Source: Elusimicrobiota bacterium
GTDB lineage: Bacteria; Elusimicrobiota; Elusimicrobia; FEN-1173; JAKLIF01
NCBI GenBank assembly: GCA_022709755.1
Contig: JAKLIF010000007.1
Span: forward strand, 1-64,000
DNA: 64,000 bases
Direction: 5' to 3'
In this document: one piece after another, positions 26,801 through 35,227 of the stretch
Layout: the number at the start of each line of letters is the position of its first letter
Numbering within the stretch: position 1 is the first letter of the stretch
Translations under genes and position numbers: made by a program
The notes under the pieces: model-generated
What the model saw: the letters and a program-made list of their open reading frames with translations, nothing else
Database searches by the model: none
Told to the model about the DNA's origin: nothing

Positions 26801-27301
26801 CAATATCCAACGGCTCCCGGCGATCAGGGTGAGAACCGCCAGGCAGACCAGCGCTTTTGCCCACACCCTGCCGGGGCTGAACCGTTCCCGGAAATTGACA
26901 TTCGACAATTCTTCGAGGACCTGATTGATCGCCTTTTCCGCGATGGGGCGGGATATCCCGGTGTCATCGCCCGTCATCCGAGAAAGCTCCCAGGCGTTCA
27001 GGAAACCGTCGGGAACCGCCAGCCATTCCCCGATCCTCAGGGCGGTCTTGCGGAGGCCCCACTGACGAGGGGATCCCATGACCGAGACCCCGTAGAGACC
27101 CGAAACTGCCAGACCGACGCTCCAGAGAACTTGTGTCATCCGGAGGGCGGGAGAGAACAGAAATACAATGGACGAAAGAGCGGCGACCACACCGACATAC
27201 CCGATCAGAAAGCGATACGCCATTTCAAGGAAACCGTAGGCGATCCTCCATCGGTAGGCCCGGATCAAAAAACGGCGGAGGAGTGACGGGGTGTCAGTCA
27301 C
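23885..27301 (-). CDS. Giant DUF4175 family membrane-anchored coiled-coil protein
   Basis: The 1138-residue protein has two or three N-terminal membrane segments (within about 28-75 and 145-165), an extracytoplasmic region with Ig-like beta domains (about 190-540; VEPVQFERLHLTVVPPPYTGLPSEELSRV is typical of DUF4175) and a very long helical coiled-coil part rich in Glu, Arg and Gln (about 550-1060). The C-terminus ends with MIRDYYERWAPDK. DUF4175 proteins occur beside MoxR/BatA genes in several phyla. I prefer a GTG at 27301, which overlaps the GT39 stop by eight bases; an ATG 72 bases earlier is possible. Function unknown; an envelope-spanning scaffold is a reasonable guess. Confidence 0.85.
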   Translation of the reverse strand: MTDTPSLLRRFLIRAYRWRIAYGFLEMAYRFLIGYVGVVAALSSIVFLFSPALRMTQVLWSVGLAVSGLYGVSVMGSPRQWGLRKTALRIGEWLAVPDGFLNAWELSRMTGDDTGISRPIAEKAINQVLEELSNVNFRERFSPGRVWAKALVCLAVLTLIAGSRWILPAEAMSGWGPCVYPFGHSSLMDRLLISPGDYTGPRRKDVTIRISDNGPAGEETSFDEWEPELWVRSPASQRSGPASWEKRLLSRIDQRTFIYPLAELLDPLVYRVRWRGETSREFQLSPVEPVQFERLHLTVVPPPYTGLPSEELSRVLTVRALTGSRITVRGELNKPVHSACLLFSDDRILPVRQSDALHVESTFDVTENADFSFQWVPPGAPSVVETSERFHVDVIKDQVPSIQILSPAQDLLLSLRDPVRLVYRAVDDYGVAEIRLAYQIKDGPVQDIRLKSIRPAVQEKTDEAVWRLDSLPLKPGDRLRYYLTVVDLNTLTGPLTGRSAVYTLEIASYDEEHLRIDSALQEFRHDLLSALAEQTLIREGLKSVPRDSAGLVGRQSELQGGLLRKEKALSELLDRMSKDPLTDRLVWYEHEGMRNLLGDLNNISSPRAMEALRTGDDASAGRAMEEIISTLERMTLLSEDVSQAQKMRALFKNQEALTESIQTLSEEMGGKEGTALRPEDQKKLTEIMRAAHEMMDRILRQLQSMPQELPEEFINQPSVKNLRLDQVQSGLNEIQSALNRGDASSALAAARQVLDRLTEMQRTLREASRNVPGEFGWFDDRFRESYERSQAKLQELVDRQRGLRDRTLDVSKRLVPRLLEAEKALLAELETDFDKHIAALNEALVRVAKEDDISLAGELRFRVTRILELAAQTRIEVGGRALSQAPRNAQESRGHYEEALRGIERAGERLQKYRLVPSSSTGKGRGDSETFKAAAENYAALTGRFSRLKEGEDALYRRMAPLPEKTVMDETEGREVREIQSKQVVVEKDTRSLRSEIQDMARQTAVLEPKLIRRLSDAADAMGKAVTRLDDPDTHACVSWQEKALRLLEDSHESMSSGYQSLTTLGKSYDQPLTGSLQPMGSHAPSGGHTGIVHIPGADEFKPPREFREELLQSMKEKYPKIHERMIRDYYERWAPDK

Positions 27302-28943
27302 GGGGACCCTCGCCCGTCCGATGGGATATACTCTCCAATTCGCGGCGAGCATCGGCATCGTCGGTGATATCAAAAACCAGAATACTGCGGGCCACCAGAG
27401 CCACGGGATCCCGTTGTCGAAGCCATCGGAAGAGGTTTTTATCGGCGTAATACGTGTGCTGATAGTTCGTGGCCGATATGGCGAAAAGTGTTCGCGGCGA
27501 TGAGAACGCGTCGATGGAGTCGCCCGTCATCGGGGGCATGGTGATCCCCGCGACAGGCACATAGGCGATCCCGTACGCGCGGGGGTCCCCCGTCCCGAAA
27601 TAGCTCAGATAGATCCCCCGGATATTTTGCCTGACCATATAACGCTTGAGTTCACGGAGACCCTGTCCCCAATCGACGTTGGAATCAGACATATAGCGGT
27701 ACCCGTGCCGGGACCCGCCGACCGCCTCATTGAAGTAGGAAATGAAAAAGGGAGAGACCATCAGCGTCGTGGCGGCCTGAAGGATCCCTCCCAGGACGAA
27801 CCACCGGCGATGTGTGTCCCACAAGGACTGGATCCCCACCGCGAGAGCGGCATAGAGGAACGGGTAAACGGGCAAGATGTGGCGATGTCCGATCTGGACC
27901 GACGAGGCGCAGGCGATCGCGAAATAAACGGCGGGTGGCAGAATCAACCACCAAGGAAGGCGGATTTTTTTCTTCCACGCGAGCGCCGCAAGCCAGACCA
28001 TCCCGGCCAGTTCCGGCAACGTGGATTTCAGAAGGAAGGCGACCGGAAAATAGTACCACCATCCCGTCGTCCCATGTTGTCCCAACAGGAAAGAAGAACG
28101 CCCCCCCTGCAACCGTTCGTAGGTGTATCTCAATCCTTCAAGGAAGACGGGCACCCCCGTCACGTGATAGACCATGGAAACCGTCACGGCGGCCCCGACC
28201 CCCACCAGGATGACGCTCCGCAGGGACCAAGCCGGTTTCTTGTAGACCAGTCGGAGCGCCAACACGGGCCCGACAGCGAGGAATGAAAACTTGCTGCACA
28301 TCATGAAGCCGAGGGAGAGAGCGGCCCCGGCCACCGACAGCCGATCCTGTTCCTGTTCCAATCGGCCCATGAAGTAAAAAAACGAGAAGTAGAATGCCGT
28401 AAAGAGGTAGTCCGTGGTCACCAGAGTGCCGTGTGCTAAGAACGAAGGGCTGAACACTCCCAGGACGAACACGCACCATCCAGCCAGAGGCCCCGTCACC
28501 GTCGACATCGCTCTGAACAGGAAGAGGAGGAAAAGACAGGAGAGGAAGAGGATGGAACAACGTCCCCAGGTCATCATCCGATCGGCAGAGACGCGGTTCT
28601 TGTAAAGGAAATCATGTGCGAACCGATATTGATCGTCCGCGCGAGACCAATCCCGGCGGGTCCAGAGAGGATGATCCCGGGGGATCTCCGGGGAAGCCGC
28701 CAAGAGCGGAATCGCGGCGGCCAGGGAGGACAACGGAGGATGGTGGAGACCATTCATCCGATAATCGCCGGTGGACAGATAAACAAAGCCGGCTGTCAGA
28801 TGGAGCGGTTCATCGAACGTGGGAGACAACCGAAGGATGGATCCGACACCGAGCCACACGTGCGCAATCAATCCCGCCGCCAATCCCAATCCCACGAAAC
28901 GACGGGAACGGGGAGAGTGTGTTTTCAATCGGTCATGGCCCAT
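27294..28943 (-). CDS. GT39-like (PMT/ArnT fold) membrane glycosyltransferase
   Basis: The 549-residue protein has about eleven membrane segments and the GT-C signature near the N-terminus (RLSPTFDEPLHLTAG, with the catalytic-type acidic pair DE), the HPPLSS segment of the same loop, and the soluble SDSNVDWGQGLREL motif seen in many bacterial dolichyl-P-mannose-like transferases. These enzymes move a sugar from a polyprenyl-phosphate donor to protein or lipid on the outer face of the membrane. It overlaps the third DUF2723 gene by 11 bases and precedes DUF4175. Acceptor unknown. Confidence 0.88.
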   Translation of the reverse strand: MGHDRLKTHSPRSRRFVGLGLAAGLIAHVWLGVGSILRLSPTFDEPLHLTAGFVYLSTGDYRMNGLHHPPLSSLAAAIPLLAASPEIPRDHPLWTRRDWSRADDQYRFAHDFLYKNRVSADRMMTWGRCSILFLSCLFLLFLFRAMSTVTGPLAGWCVFVLGVFSPSFLAHGTLVTTDYLFTAFYFSFFYFMGRLEQEQDRLSVAGAALSLGFMMCSKFSFLAVGPVLALRLVYKKPAWSLRSVILVGVGAAVTVSMVYHVTGVPVFLEGLRYTYERLQGGRSSFLLGQHGTTGWWYYFPVAFLLKSTLPELAGMVWLAALAWKKKIRLPWWLILPPAVYFAIACASSVQIGHRHILPVYPFLYAALAVGIQSLWDTHRRWFVLGGILQAATTLMVSPFFISYFNEAVGGSRHGYRYMSDSNVDWGQGLRELKRYMVRQNIRGIYLSYFGTGDPRAYGIAYVPVAGITMPPMTGDSIDAFSSPRTLFAISATNYQHTYYADKNLFRWLRQRDPVALVARSILVFDITDDADARRELESISHRTGEGPRD

Positions 28944-31032
28944 CGTTCCGCTCCGTCGATTCCTTGAAAGAACGGGCTTTCCGGAGAAAAGCCAAAATCT
29001 GATCGTTGGGGTTCAACTGATAGGCCTTCTCCATATAGTGAGCGGCCATCCCCCAATCGGCGTTCCAATAGGTGACTCCCAGATTGTAATAAGCCTGCGC
29101 CAGGGAAGGATTCTCCTCGAAGGATTGTTGATAGAATTTCCTGGCGTTTTCCAACCGCCCCCTCTTCTCTTCCAAAACCCCGCGAGACAATGAAACTTCC
29201 GCCGCCCCCCTTCTTATCTCCGCGACCAGGGAGGGAAGACTGTTATATTGCTCGGCCAGACCGATCACCCGGGTATAAGCCCGTCCGGCCCGTTGATAAC
29301 GGGCGGCGGATTCCTCATAGCGGCCCTCGGAAAAATCGCAATACCCCAGGTTGAAATGGGCGGAGGGATCCTGGGGGTCATGGGACATCGCTTTTCGGAA
29401 CCAATTCCTCGCCGAGGTCCAATCTTTCGCGCCCATCGAATCCATTCCCTTCTTCATATAGGCCTTGGCATATTCCGTCTCCAAATCATGGGTGAAAAAA
29501 TCCGTCGGCTCCTTCATCCCCCTGGTGACGTAGAAAACGGATGCCTCCGTCCGGCGGACGGAGGACGGATGATAGGCCAGGGACACCAACCCGTTGTTGC
29601 GGAGGGGCCATCCCGCCGGCAGAGAGAGGGTCACGTCGCCGGAGAGCTGGATCGGACGGTTGCGGTTGTCCCCCACGAAAGCGGACCAGTCCTCGGGAGA
29701 CGAGACCGGGCGGAGGGCCACCCACTCGTTCTGTTGCATCAACATCTCCCGATACCACGGGCTCCCCATCAGGCCTTGGGCGATCACCGAAATGTCCGGA
29801 CGTTTTTTTTGGACCAGGGTCATCTCCCATCCCGAGAAGAGTTGCACGTCCTCGTGCATGACGAGGATAGCCTCCGGCAGACAAGAGCGGAAAACGTTGC
29901 CGATATAATCGCGTGAATGGAGCGTCCATCGTTTATTCGAACGAGAGGCGTGGGTGGAGATGTTCCAGGACACGACCCCGATCAGGGTGAAAAACGCCAT
30001 CAGCCGGGCCGTCTTGGAGGACGCCCGATCGACGATTCGACAGATTCCTTCAGCCAGGAGGACCGCCAAGATGAAATGCGGCACGAGGTAATGGGCTTCG
30101 ACGATGGCCACCGCATGAGGGTTCGGCGGCATATTGGCCAGATAGATGAACAACGGTCCCGTCACGCCGAGGGCGATGAGCGAGAAACAGAACAACTCGC
30201 GGTGACGGCGGAACAACGGGACGACCCCCGCGGCGACCAGAAGGAGACCCGCTCCCGAGAAAGCGACGGCGGTGTTTTTGGAGAACAAAACAATCTCAGA
30301 CCAAAAGTTCTCCCCGCTCCGATAGGATTGAGACAATAGATCCAGCGTCCCCCCGTGCGTCTTCCGCATGAGACTGCCCAGGAAGTTCTGAAACGTTTCC
30401 GGATTATTCCAATCGACCCAGGGTTGACAAGCCGAACGAATCGGCAGATAAAGGAAAACCGAGAATCCGAGGACAAAGAAGAGGGCGGCTCCCCATCGGG
30501 GCCACGGTTCACGGCGCGACCAAAAGACCCAAAGGACCGCCGGGAGTAACAGGATGACCTCGGAGCGAAGTCCGGCCCCCAATCCCATGAGGAACCAGAC
30601 GATCGGCCCGGGGGTTTTCAGACGGAACAGGGCCAACATCATCAGGGCGATGAAAAGGATCCCCCACGAATACATTTCGGAAAGGGTTCCCAGTTCCCAA
30701 AAGACAGGGGACGTTCCCAGGAGAGCCGCGGCCCCGATCGCGGACCACGACAACCCCGGGCCGACGATCAACACGAAGACGGATAAAGCCGAAGCGGCTC
30801 CCAAAGCCGACAGGAGATTGATCCGGTAAGACATGTTCCCGAGGGGAAGGACCGAAACCGCTTTCCCCAACATCGCGTAGAGCGGGTAACCCGGTGAATG
30901 CCCGACCCCCAGCGTGAGGGCGTTGGTGACCATCTCGCCGGTATCCCGATAAGGGACCAGGGTTCCGCCGGCCGAATAGATGAAGAAAGCCAGGCAGCCG
31001 AGGAAGAACAAGACCCAACGCCGCCGGTTCAT
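28933..31032 (-). CDS. DUF2723 membrane protein with C-terminal TPRs (copy C, diverged)
   Basis: The 699-residue protein is the third of three tandem paralogues. The N-terminal half has about eleven membrane segments, and the C-terminal half is a soluble region with TPR repeats (about 545-690). It keeps the start loop with RDTGEMVTNALTLGVGHSPGYPL, the SEMYSWG helix and the YLPIRSACQPWVDWNNPETF signature. However, the GNHHT-type motif of its sisters is GLRSEV, and the ERF motif is EAHYLVPHF. DUF2723 includes human TMEM260, a protein O-mannosyltransferase, so a GT-C role is likely for the family, but this copy may have altered substrate or lost activity. ATGA overlap with copy B sets the start. 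Confidence 0.87.
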   Translation of the reverse strand: MNRRRWVLFFLGCLAFFIYSAGGTLVPYRDTGEMVTNALTLGVGHSPGYPLYAMLGKAVSVLPLGNMSYRINLLSALGAASALSVFVLIVGPGLSWSAIGAAALLGTSPVFWELGTLSEMYSWGILFIALMMLALFRLKTPGPIVWFLMGLGAGLRSEVILLLPAVLWVFWSRREPWPRWGAALFFVLGFSVFLYLPIRSACQPWVDWNNPETFQNFLGSLMRKTHGGTLDLLSQSYRSGENFWSEIVLFSKNTAVAFSGAGLLLVAAGVVPLFRRHRELFCFSLIALGVTGPLFIYLANMPPNPHAVAIVEAHYLVPHFILAVLLAEGICRIVDRASSKTARLMAFFTLIGVVSWNISTHASRSNKRWTLHSRDYIGNVFRSCLPEAILVMHEDVQLFSGWEMTLVQKKRPDISVIAQGLMGSPWYREMLMQQNEWVALRPVSSPEDWSAFVGDNRNRPIQLSGDVTLSLPAGWPLRNNGLVSLAYHPSSVRRTEASVFYVTRGMKEPTDFFTHDLETEYAKAYMKKGMDSMGAKDWTSARNWFRKAMSHDPQDPSAHFNLGYCDFSEGRYEESAARYQRAGRAYTRVIGLAEQYNSLPSLVAEIRRGAAEVSLSRGVLEEKRGRLENARKFYQQSFEENPSLAQAYYNLGVTYWNADWGMAAHYMEKAYQLNPNDQILAFLRKARSFKESTERNDGP

Positions 31033-33113
31033 AGACGGGATATGTCCCTTCTCTGAAGACGGGCGAGGCTCTCCCTGGCGGCCCGATGATCCGGTTTCAA
31101 CTCCAAGGTCTTCTCGAAAGAAGCGCGGACTTTCGCCCAGTCCCCCTCCTTCCAATGAATGACCCCCATGTTGTAATAAGATTCCGCATAGGTGGGGTCC
31201 ACACGAACAGCTTCCTCATAGGAAACCATCGCTTCCCGGAAACGCTCCTGCCCCGCGTAGAGGACCCCCAGATTATTCCACAGATAGGCCTCGGTCGGGG
31301 TCATCTTCAAGAGCGCCTTGTATGATTCCTCCGCTTCCCGGAAACGGCCGGACCGGTGATATTGAACCGCCAAGGAAAGCCTCCAGGAAGAAGCCCCCTG
31401 TCTTTGGGCCCGTGAGAAATGCCAGGAGGCACGGCGCTCCTGGCCGAGGAGGACCTCGTATTCCCCCATCAGCTGGTCGTGGGACAGCATCAAATGTTTC
31501 TCACGTCCCCCCGGTTTTACCGACGGGTCCGGTCTCCAAACGTAAAAAAGACCGTACGGGTGGGCGGGAGACACCGAGGGGCCGTGGTCGAGGACCGCAT
31601 AGAGGAGGCCTCTCTGAACCCGGGGGAGTCGAATCTGACGGACATCGAGAGTGGCGTACCGGACAGGTCTCGTCGAACTCTCGATCAGCCGTCCTTCTAC
31701 TTTTTCCCGACGGGCCAAACGCGGCGCGCCCCAGACCCCATAATAGTCGTCGCCATAGATATTCTCCGTGACCCCGGCATTACAGTCGACGAACAAAACA
31801 TCCGGCCTCTTCTTCGCGCACGCAAAATAGTAGAGCATTCCGAACTCCGTTTCATCGGCCCGGTCTGAAAAGAAGACGGCTTGGGGAGGCAAGGTGCGGA
31901 GGAGGTCGGTGGCGTGATCTCTCACGGTGAAATACGACCGGTGCCCGGCCGAAGGAAAAGCCGTGACCTGACCGATCGAGAGTAATACCAAGAGGAGCGC
32001 CAACGGTTTCCCGAACCGCCCCAGACCGGCGGGAGCCCGATTCCACAGGAACGCAATCCCCCGGAAGACAGGGAGGATGCAAATTCCCAAGGGAAGTAAG
32101 ATGAAACGTTCGATCAGTTCGTGGGAAGACTCAGAGGGCGTCACGTTGGCCCAAAACAGGAAAAAAGGGCCGCTGGCGGCGATGACGGCGGCTAAGAACA
32201 GGGAGAACGTTCCGGTCTTCTGTCTCAACCCCTGGACCAGACCGATCACACACAGAGAGACGCCTCCCCAGCCGATGTTACGAACAACGACGTCGATGAA
32301 ATATCCTGTCTGTTTCACCAAGGTGTCTATCCCCCTCGAGGCCACGGCTCCTTGGGCCAACTGAAGACTCCCATAACGGGCTCGTCTGACGACGTTCCAG
32401 AAGCGCTCCCATGTATCCGGGTTCTCCCAATCCAGGAGGGGATTGCGCAAAGACCGGACAGGCAGATATGCATAGAGGGATAGTCCGAGGAGGAACAAGC
32501 CCAGACTCGCCCAGAGAATCTTCGTTGAAAACGGTCTACTCCGATGATGAAGGATCATCGCCAACAGGACGGCGGGGGAGAGAAGGAGGAGCGTGTGATG
32601 ATTTCCAAGACCCAGACCCCACAAGAGCATGAAAAGAAGGATCCGGCGGGGGGTCCTTTTCTCCATGAGCAGAACGAGAACCATACCCCACAACAAGTTG
32701 AGCGAGAACACTTCACACGATATGGCTAATTTATAGACGAGAGGCGACAATCCGATCAAAACAGCCGCCCCGGCGAAGAGCGGAGTCTCCCCCTTTTCCT
32801 TCCGTGTCGCATAAAGAGCGATGGCCCATGTCAGGGCCGTCACGAAACCGGAAAAAAGGTTCATCCGGTAGGCGGGGTTTGAAACGGGCATCAGGACACT
32901 GAAGATATTCCCCAGCAGACCGAAGAGAGGATATCCCGGGGAATGGGCGATGCCCAAGAGCAGGGCCGCCGCGGTGAGTTCGGAGGAATCGCCCGTAAAA
33001 GGCGTGGGGGCCGTCCCCGCCGCATAAGCGCCGAACAAGAGGATAAAAACGGAGACACTCCACCCCAGACCTTGCGTTTCGGTCCGTATCGATGAGGGAC
33101 CGGTCATGCTCAT
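31029..33113 (-). CDS. DUF2723 membrane protein with C-terminal TPRs (copy B)
   Basis: The 694-residue GT-C type protein starts with a membrane segment and the loop TPFTGDSSELTAAALLLGIAHSPGYPL, which contains the acidic D/E residues expected to be catalytic. Further conserved features are SCEVFSLN, GLGLGNHHTLLLL, YLPVRSLRNPLLDWENPDTW and ELIERFILLPL. The extracytoplasmic C-terminal region ends in three TPRs, the last being YYNMGVIHWKEGDWAKV. By homology with TMEM260 it may transfer mannose or another sugar from a polyprenyl-phosphate carrier to exported proteins. Start and stop overlap both sister genes by four bases, so all three copies are translated together. Confidence 0.88.
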   Translation of the reverse strand: MSMTGPSSIRTETQGLGWSVSVFILLFGAYAAGTAPTPFTGDSSELTAAALLLGIAHSPGYPLFGLLGNIFSVLMPVSNPAYRMNLFSGFVTALTWAIALYATRKEKGETPLFAGAAVLIGLSPLVYKLAISCEVFSLNLLWGMVLVLLMEKRTPRRILLFMLLWGLGLGNHHTLLLLSPAVLLAMILHHRSRPFSTKILWASLGLFLLGLSLYAYLPVRSLRNPLLDWENPDTWERFWNVVRRARYGSLQLAQGAVASRGIDTLVKQTGYFIDVVVRNIGWGGVSLCVIGLVQGLRQKTGTFSLFLAAVIAASGPFFLFWANVTPSESSHELIERFILLPLGICILPVFRGIAFLWNRAPAGLGRFGKPLALLLVLLSIGQVTAFPSAGHRSYFTVRDHATDLLRTLPPQAVFFSDRADETEFGMLYYFACAKKRPDVLFVDCNAGVTENIYGDDYYGVWGAPRLARREKVEGRLIESSTRPVRYATLDVRQIRLPRVQRGLLYAVLDHGPSVSPAHPYGLFYVWRPDPSVKPGGREKHLMLSHDQLMGEYEVLLGQERRASWHFSRAQRQGASSWRLSLAVQYHRSGRFREAEESYKALLKMTPTEAYLWNNLGVLYAGQERFREAMVSYEEAVRVDPTYAESYYNMGVIHWKEGDWAKVRASFEKTLELKPDHRAARESLARLQRRDISRL

Positions 33114-35227
33114 CGGGCCGACGTTCCCCTCACTCCCTGGAGCTTCTGGCGTGCGATGGGGAGGTAGGCCTGGGCTCCGGCGTGGGCCGGATTGATTTCC
33201 AACGTCTGCTGGAGCAGGCGCACGACGAGGGGCCAATCGCCTTTTTTCCAATTCAGAACCGCCAGGTTATAGAGCGCGTCCGGGTTGCGCGGATCCCATT
33301 CCAGAACCAGGCGGTACCACCCCATGGACTGATCCAACGCACCGCGCTTTTCGGCGATCGCGCCCAGGTTTGTGGCGGCGGCCCCATTCCTCGGATCGAC
33401 GGCCAGACAGTCACGATAGAAACGTTCGGCGTCATCCAGACGGTCGGCGCGCAGGAGTTGATACGCCAGTTCATGATACAGGTAGACCAGATTGCTCTTG
33501 AGCCAAGGGACTCGGGGCCCCATCCGATAAGCGCGACGGAGGGCCCGGCGGGATTCCTCGACCGTCCCCTCTCGGAAGAGTTGTTTGGCCATCATGAACG
33601 GGAAGAAGGGCGTCAGGGCGATGGTGCGATAATCCCGGGTCGCGGGAGGATAGATGGACCTCAGACTGAAAAAGGGCCACGGAGCCGGACCCGATGGAAT
33701 CGATCCCGCGTGAGACAACGCCTCGTAAAGGAACCCCCTCTGAACCAATGGGTGGTCCTCGAGGATGCGTTCGTTCATCGTGGAATAGAAAAGTCGCGAA
33801 TATCCGAGATACGCTTTCTCGATCTCCTCCCGTCGACGGTCCTTTTCCTGTTTGGTCAATTGCCTGAAATCGGAACCATAGGGGTTCCTGAATATCAGGC
33901 CTCCCCGATCAAAAACGGTCAAATCCGGCCTCTGTCGGCGCACATACAACTGGTAGGCCGTCCCGAAAAACGTATCATCCCCGCCATCCATCGCGAAGGT
34001 GGCCTTCACGGGGAGAGTCCGCAGGATATTGATGCTGTAGTCGTTCACCAGATAATCGTATCTCTTGGGATAGGCGGAAGCGGATCGGACAAAAAGGATG
34101 CCCGGAATAACCAACACCGCCACGACCACCGGTCCGAGCGCCCGGCGGATGCCGTCCGCGCCGAAACCGGCGAAAAGAGACAGCGCCATCACGGGAAAGA
34201 TATAAAACCGTTCCAATATACCGTCCGATTGACCGTCGAAGGGCAGGTTCCCCAACCAAGCGAAGAAGGGCCCTGTCATGAGAAAAGCCAGGAGGAAGAT
34301 CGGACCAGCCCGTTGTTTACCGACGAAGCAGAAGACGATCCCCAGAATAACCAACACGAGTCCAGGGAGTGTGACCTGTTCCCGGAGTGCCATAAAGAAC
34401 CGCCGTTCCTGTCGAAGAAATCCCGTCACGGTCCGAGACGGGGTCTCTCCCAACGAGAGGGAGAGCGTGCCGTAATCTTTTCTCAGGATCGCGCGATACG
34501 TGCGGGCCAGATCCTTCGGTTGGCCCCAATTCAACGAGGGGTTCTGGCGTGACCGGATGGGAAGGACGAGATAAACGCACAGCCCGCCGATAAAGACGAT
34601 GAGAGCGAGGGACGAAATCCGTATGATCCGTTTCCAATCCCGTGATCCCGTTGCCGCAAGTATCCCGCCCCCGGCCCAAACCAATGCTGGCACCAACAAG
34701 ATCAACGTCTGATGGTTTCCGAAGCCAAGTCCCAGGACGAGCGCGGACAGCAGAAGGCGACGAAGAGCCGGACCGTTTTCCGTGTCTTTCCGGGGAACGA
34801 CCAGCATCAGGGCGAGGATTCCGAACAGCGAATTGAGTTGGAACACTTCTGTGACCAGCGAATGATGGAAAAAGGCCGGCGAAAAAGCGAGGAAAAGCGT
34901 TCCGACGGAGGCCCCCCAGGGAGACACGCCCACGATCCGCTGTGCTTGAAAAAAAACGATGAGAGCCAGGACGCCGGCGAGGGCGGACAGCAGATTGATG
35001 CGATAGCCTTCGTTTCCGACGGATAAAAAAACCGACACGGCTTTCCCCGACAAGGAATACAGGGGATAAGAAGGCGCATGCGGGAGCGAAAGGGTCGCCC
35101 CCGCCGTGATGAATTCCCCGGAGTCCCCCACCGTGACCCCGGGCGCGGCCCAGGCCACATAAAGTCCCCAGAGAAGGAGGGCTCCCAAGGCCAGACCGAA
35201 CCGTTCTTGAATGGACGATTTCACCAT
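33110..35227 (-). CDS. DUF2723 membrane protein with C-terminal TPRs (copy A)
   Basis: The 705-residue protein is the first transcribed of the three paralogues. It has the loop PGVTVGDSGEFITAGATLSLPHAPSYPL, the helix TEVFQLN, GLGFGNHQTLILL, VLPIRSRQNPSLNWGQPKD and GILERFYIFPV, all of the DUF2723 pattern, then a soluble C-terminal part with three TPRs (about 590-700), including NWKKGDWPLVVRLLQQTLEINP. The start is placed at ATG 35227, seven bases into the vWA gene; the next codon but one position offers a GTG with a four-base overlap. Predicted role: polyprenyl-phosphate-sugar-dependent glycosylation of envelope proteins. Confidence 0.88.
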   Translation of the reverse strand: MVKSSIQERFGLALGALLLWGLYVAWAAPGVTVGDSGEFITAGATLSLPHAPSYPLYSLSGKAVSVFLSVGNEGYRINLLSALAGVLALIVFFQAQRIVGVSPWGASVGTLFLAFSPAFFHHSLVTEVFQLNSLFGILALMLVVPRKDTENGPALRRLLLSALVLGLGFGNHQTLILLVPALVWAGGGILAATGSRDWKRIIRISSLALIVFIGGLCVYLVLPIRSRQNPSLNWGQPKDLARTYRAILRKDYGTLSLSLGETPSRTVTGFLRQERRFFMALREQVTLPGLVLVILGIVFCFVGKQRAGPIFLLAFLMTGPFFAWLGNLPFDGQSDGILERFYIFPVMALSLFAGFGADGIRRALGPVVVAVLVIPGILFVRSASAYPKRYDYLVNDYSINILRTLPVKATFAMDGGDDTFFGTAYQLYVRRQRPDLTVFDRGGLIFRNPYGSDFRQLTKQEKDRRREEIEKAYLGYSRLFYSTMNERILEDHPLVQRGFLYEALSHAGSIPSGPAPWPFFSLRSIYPPATRDYRTIALTPFFPFMMAKQLFREGTVEESRRALRRAYRMGPRVPWLKSNLVYLYHELAYQLLRADRLDDAERFYRDCLAVDPRNGAAATNLGAIAEKRGALDQSMGWYRLVLEWDPRNPDALYNLAVLNWKKGDWPLVVRLLQQTLEINPAHAGAQAYLPIARQKLQGVRGTSAR

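Noticed and set aside
33092-34552. 486-codon plus-strand frame
   Set aside because: Antisense to DUF2723 copy A, with low-complexity Arg/Gln-rich product; a shadow of a real gene.
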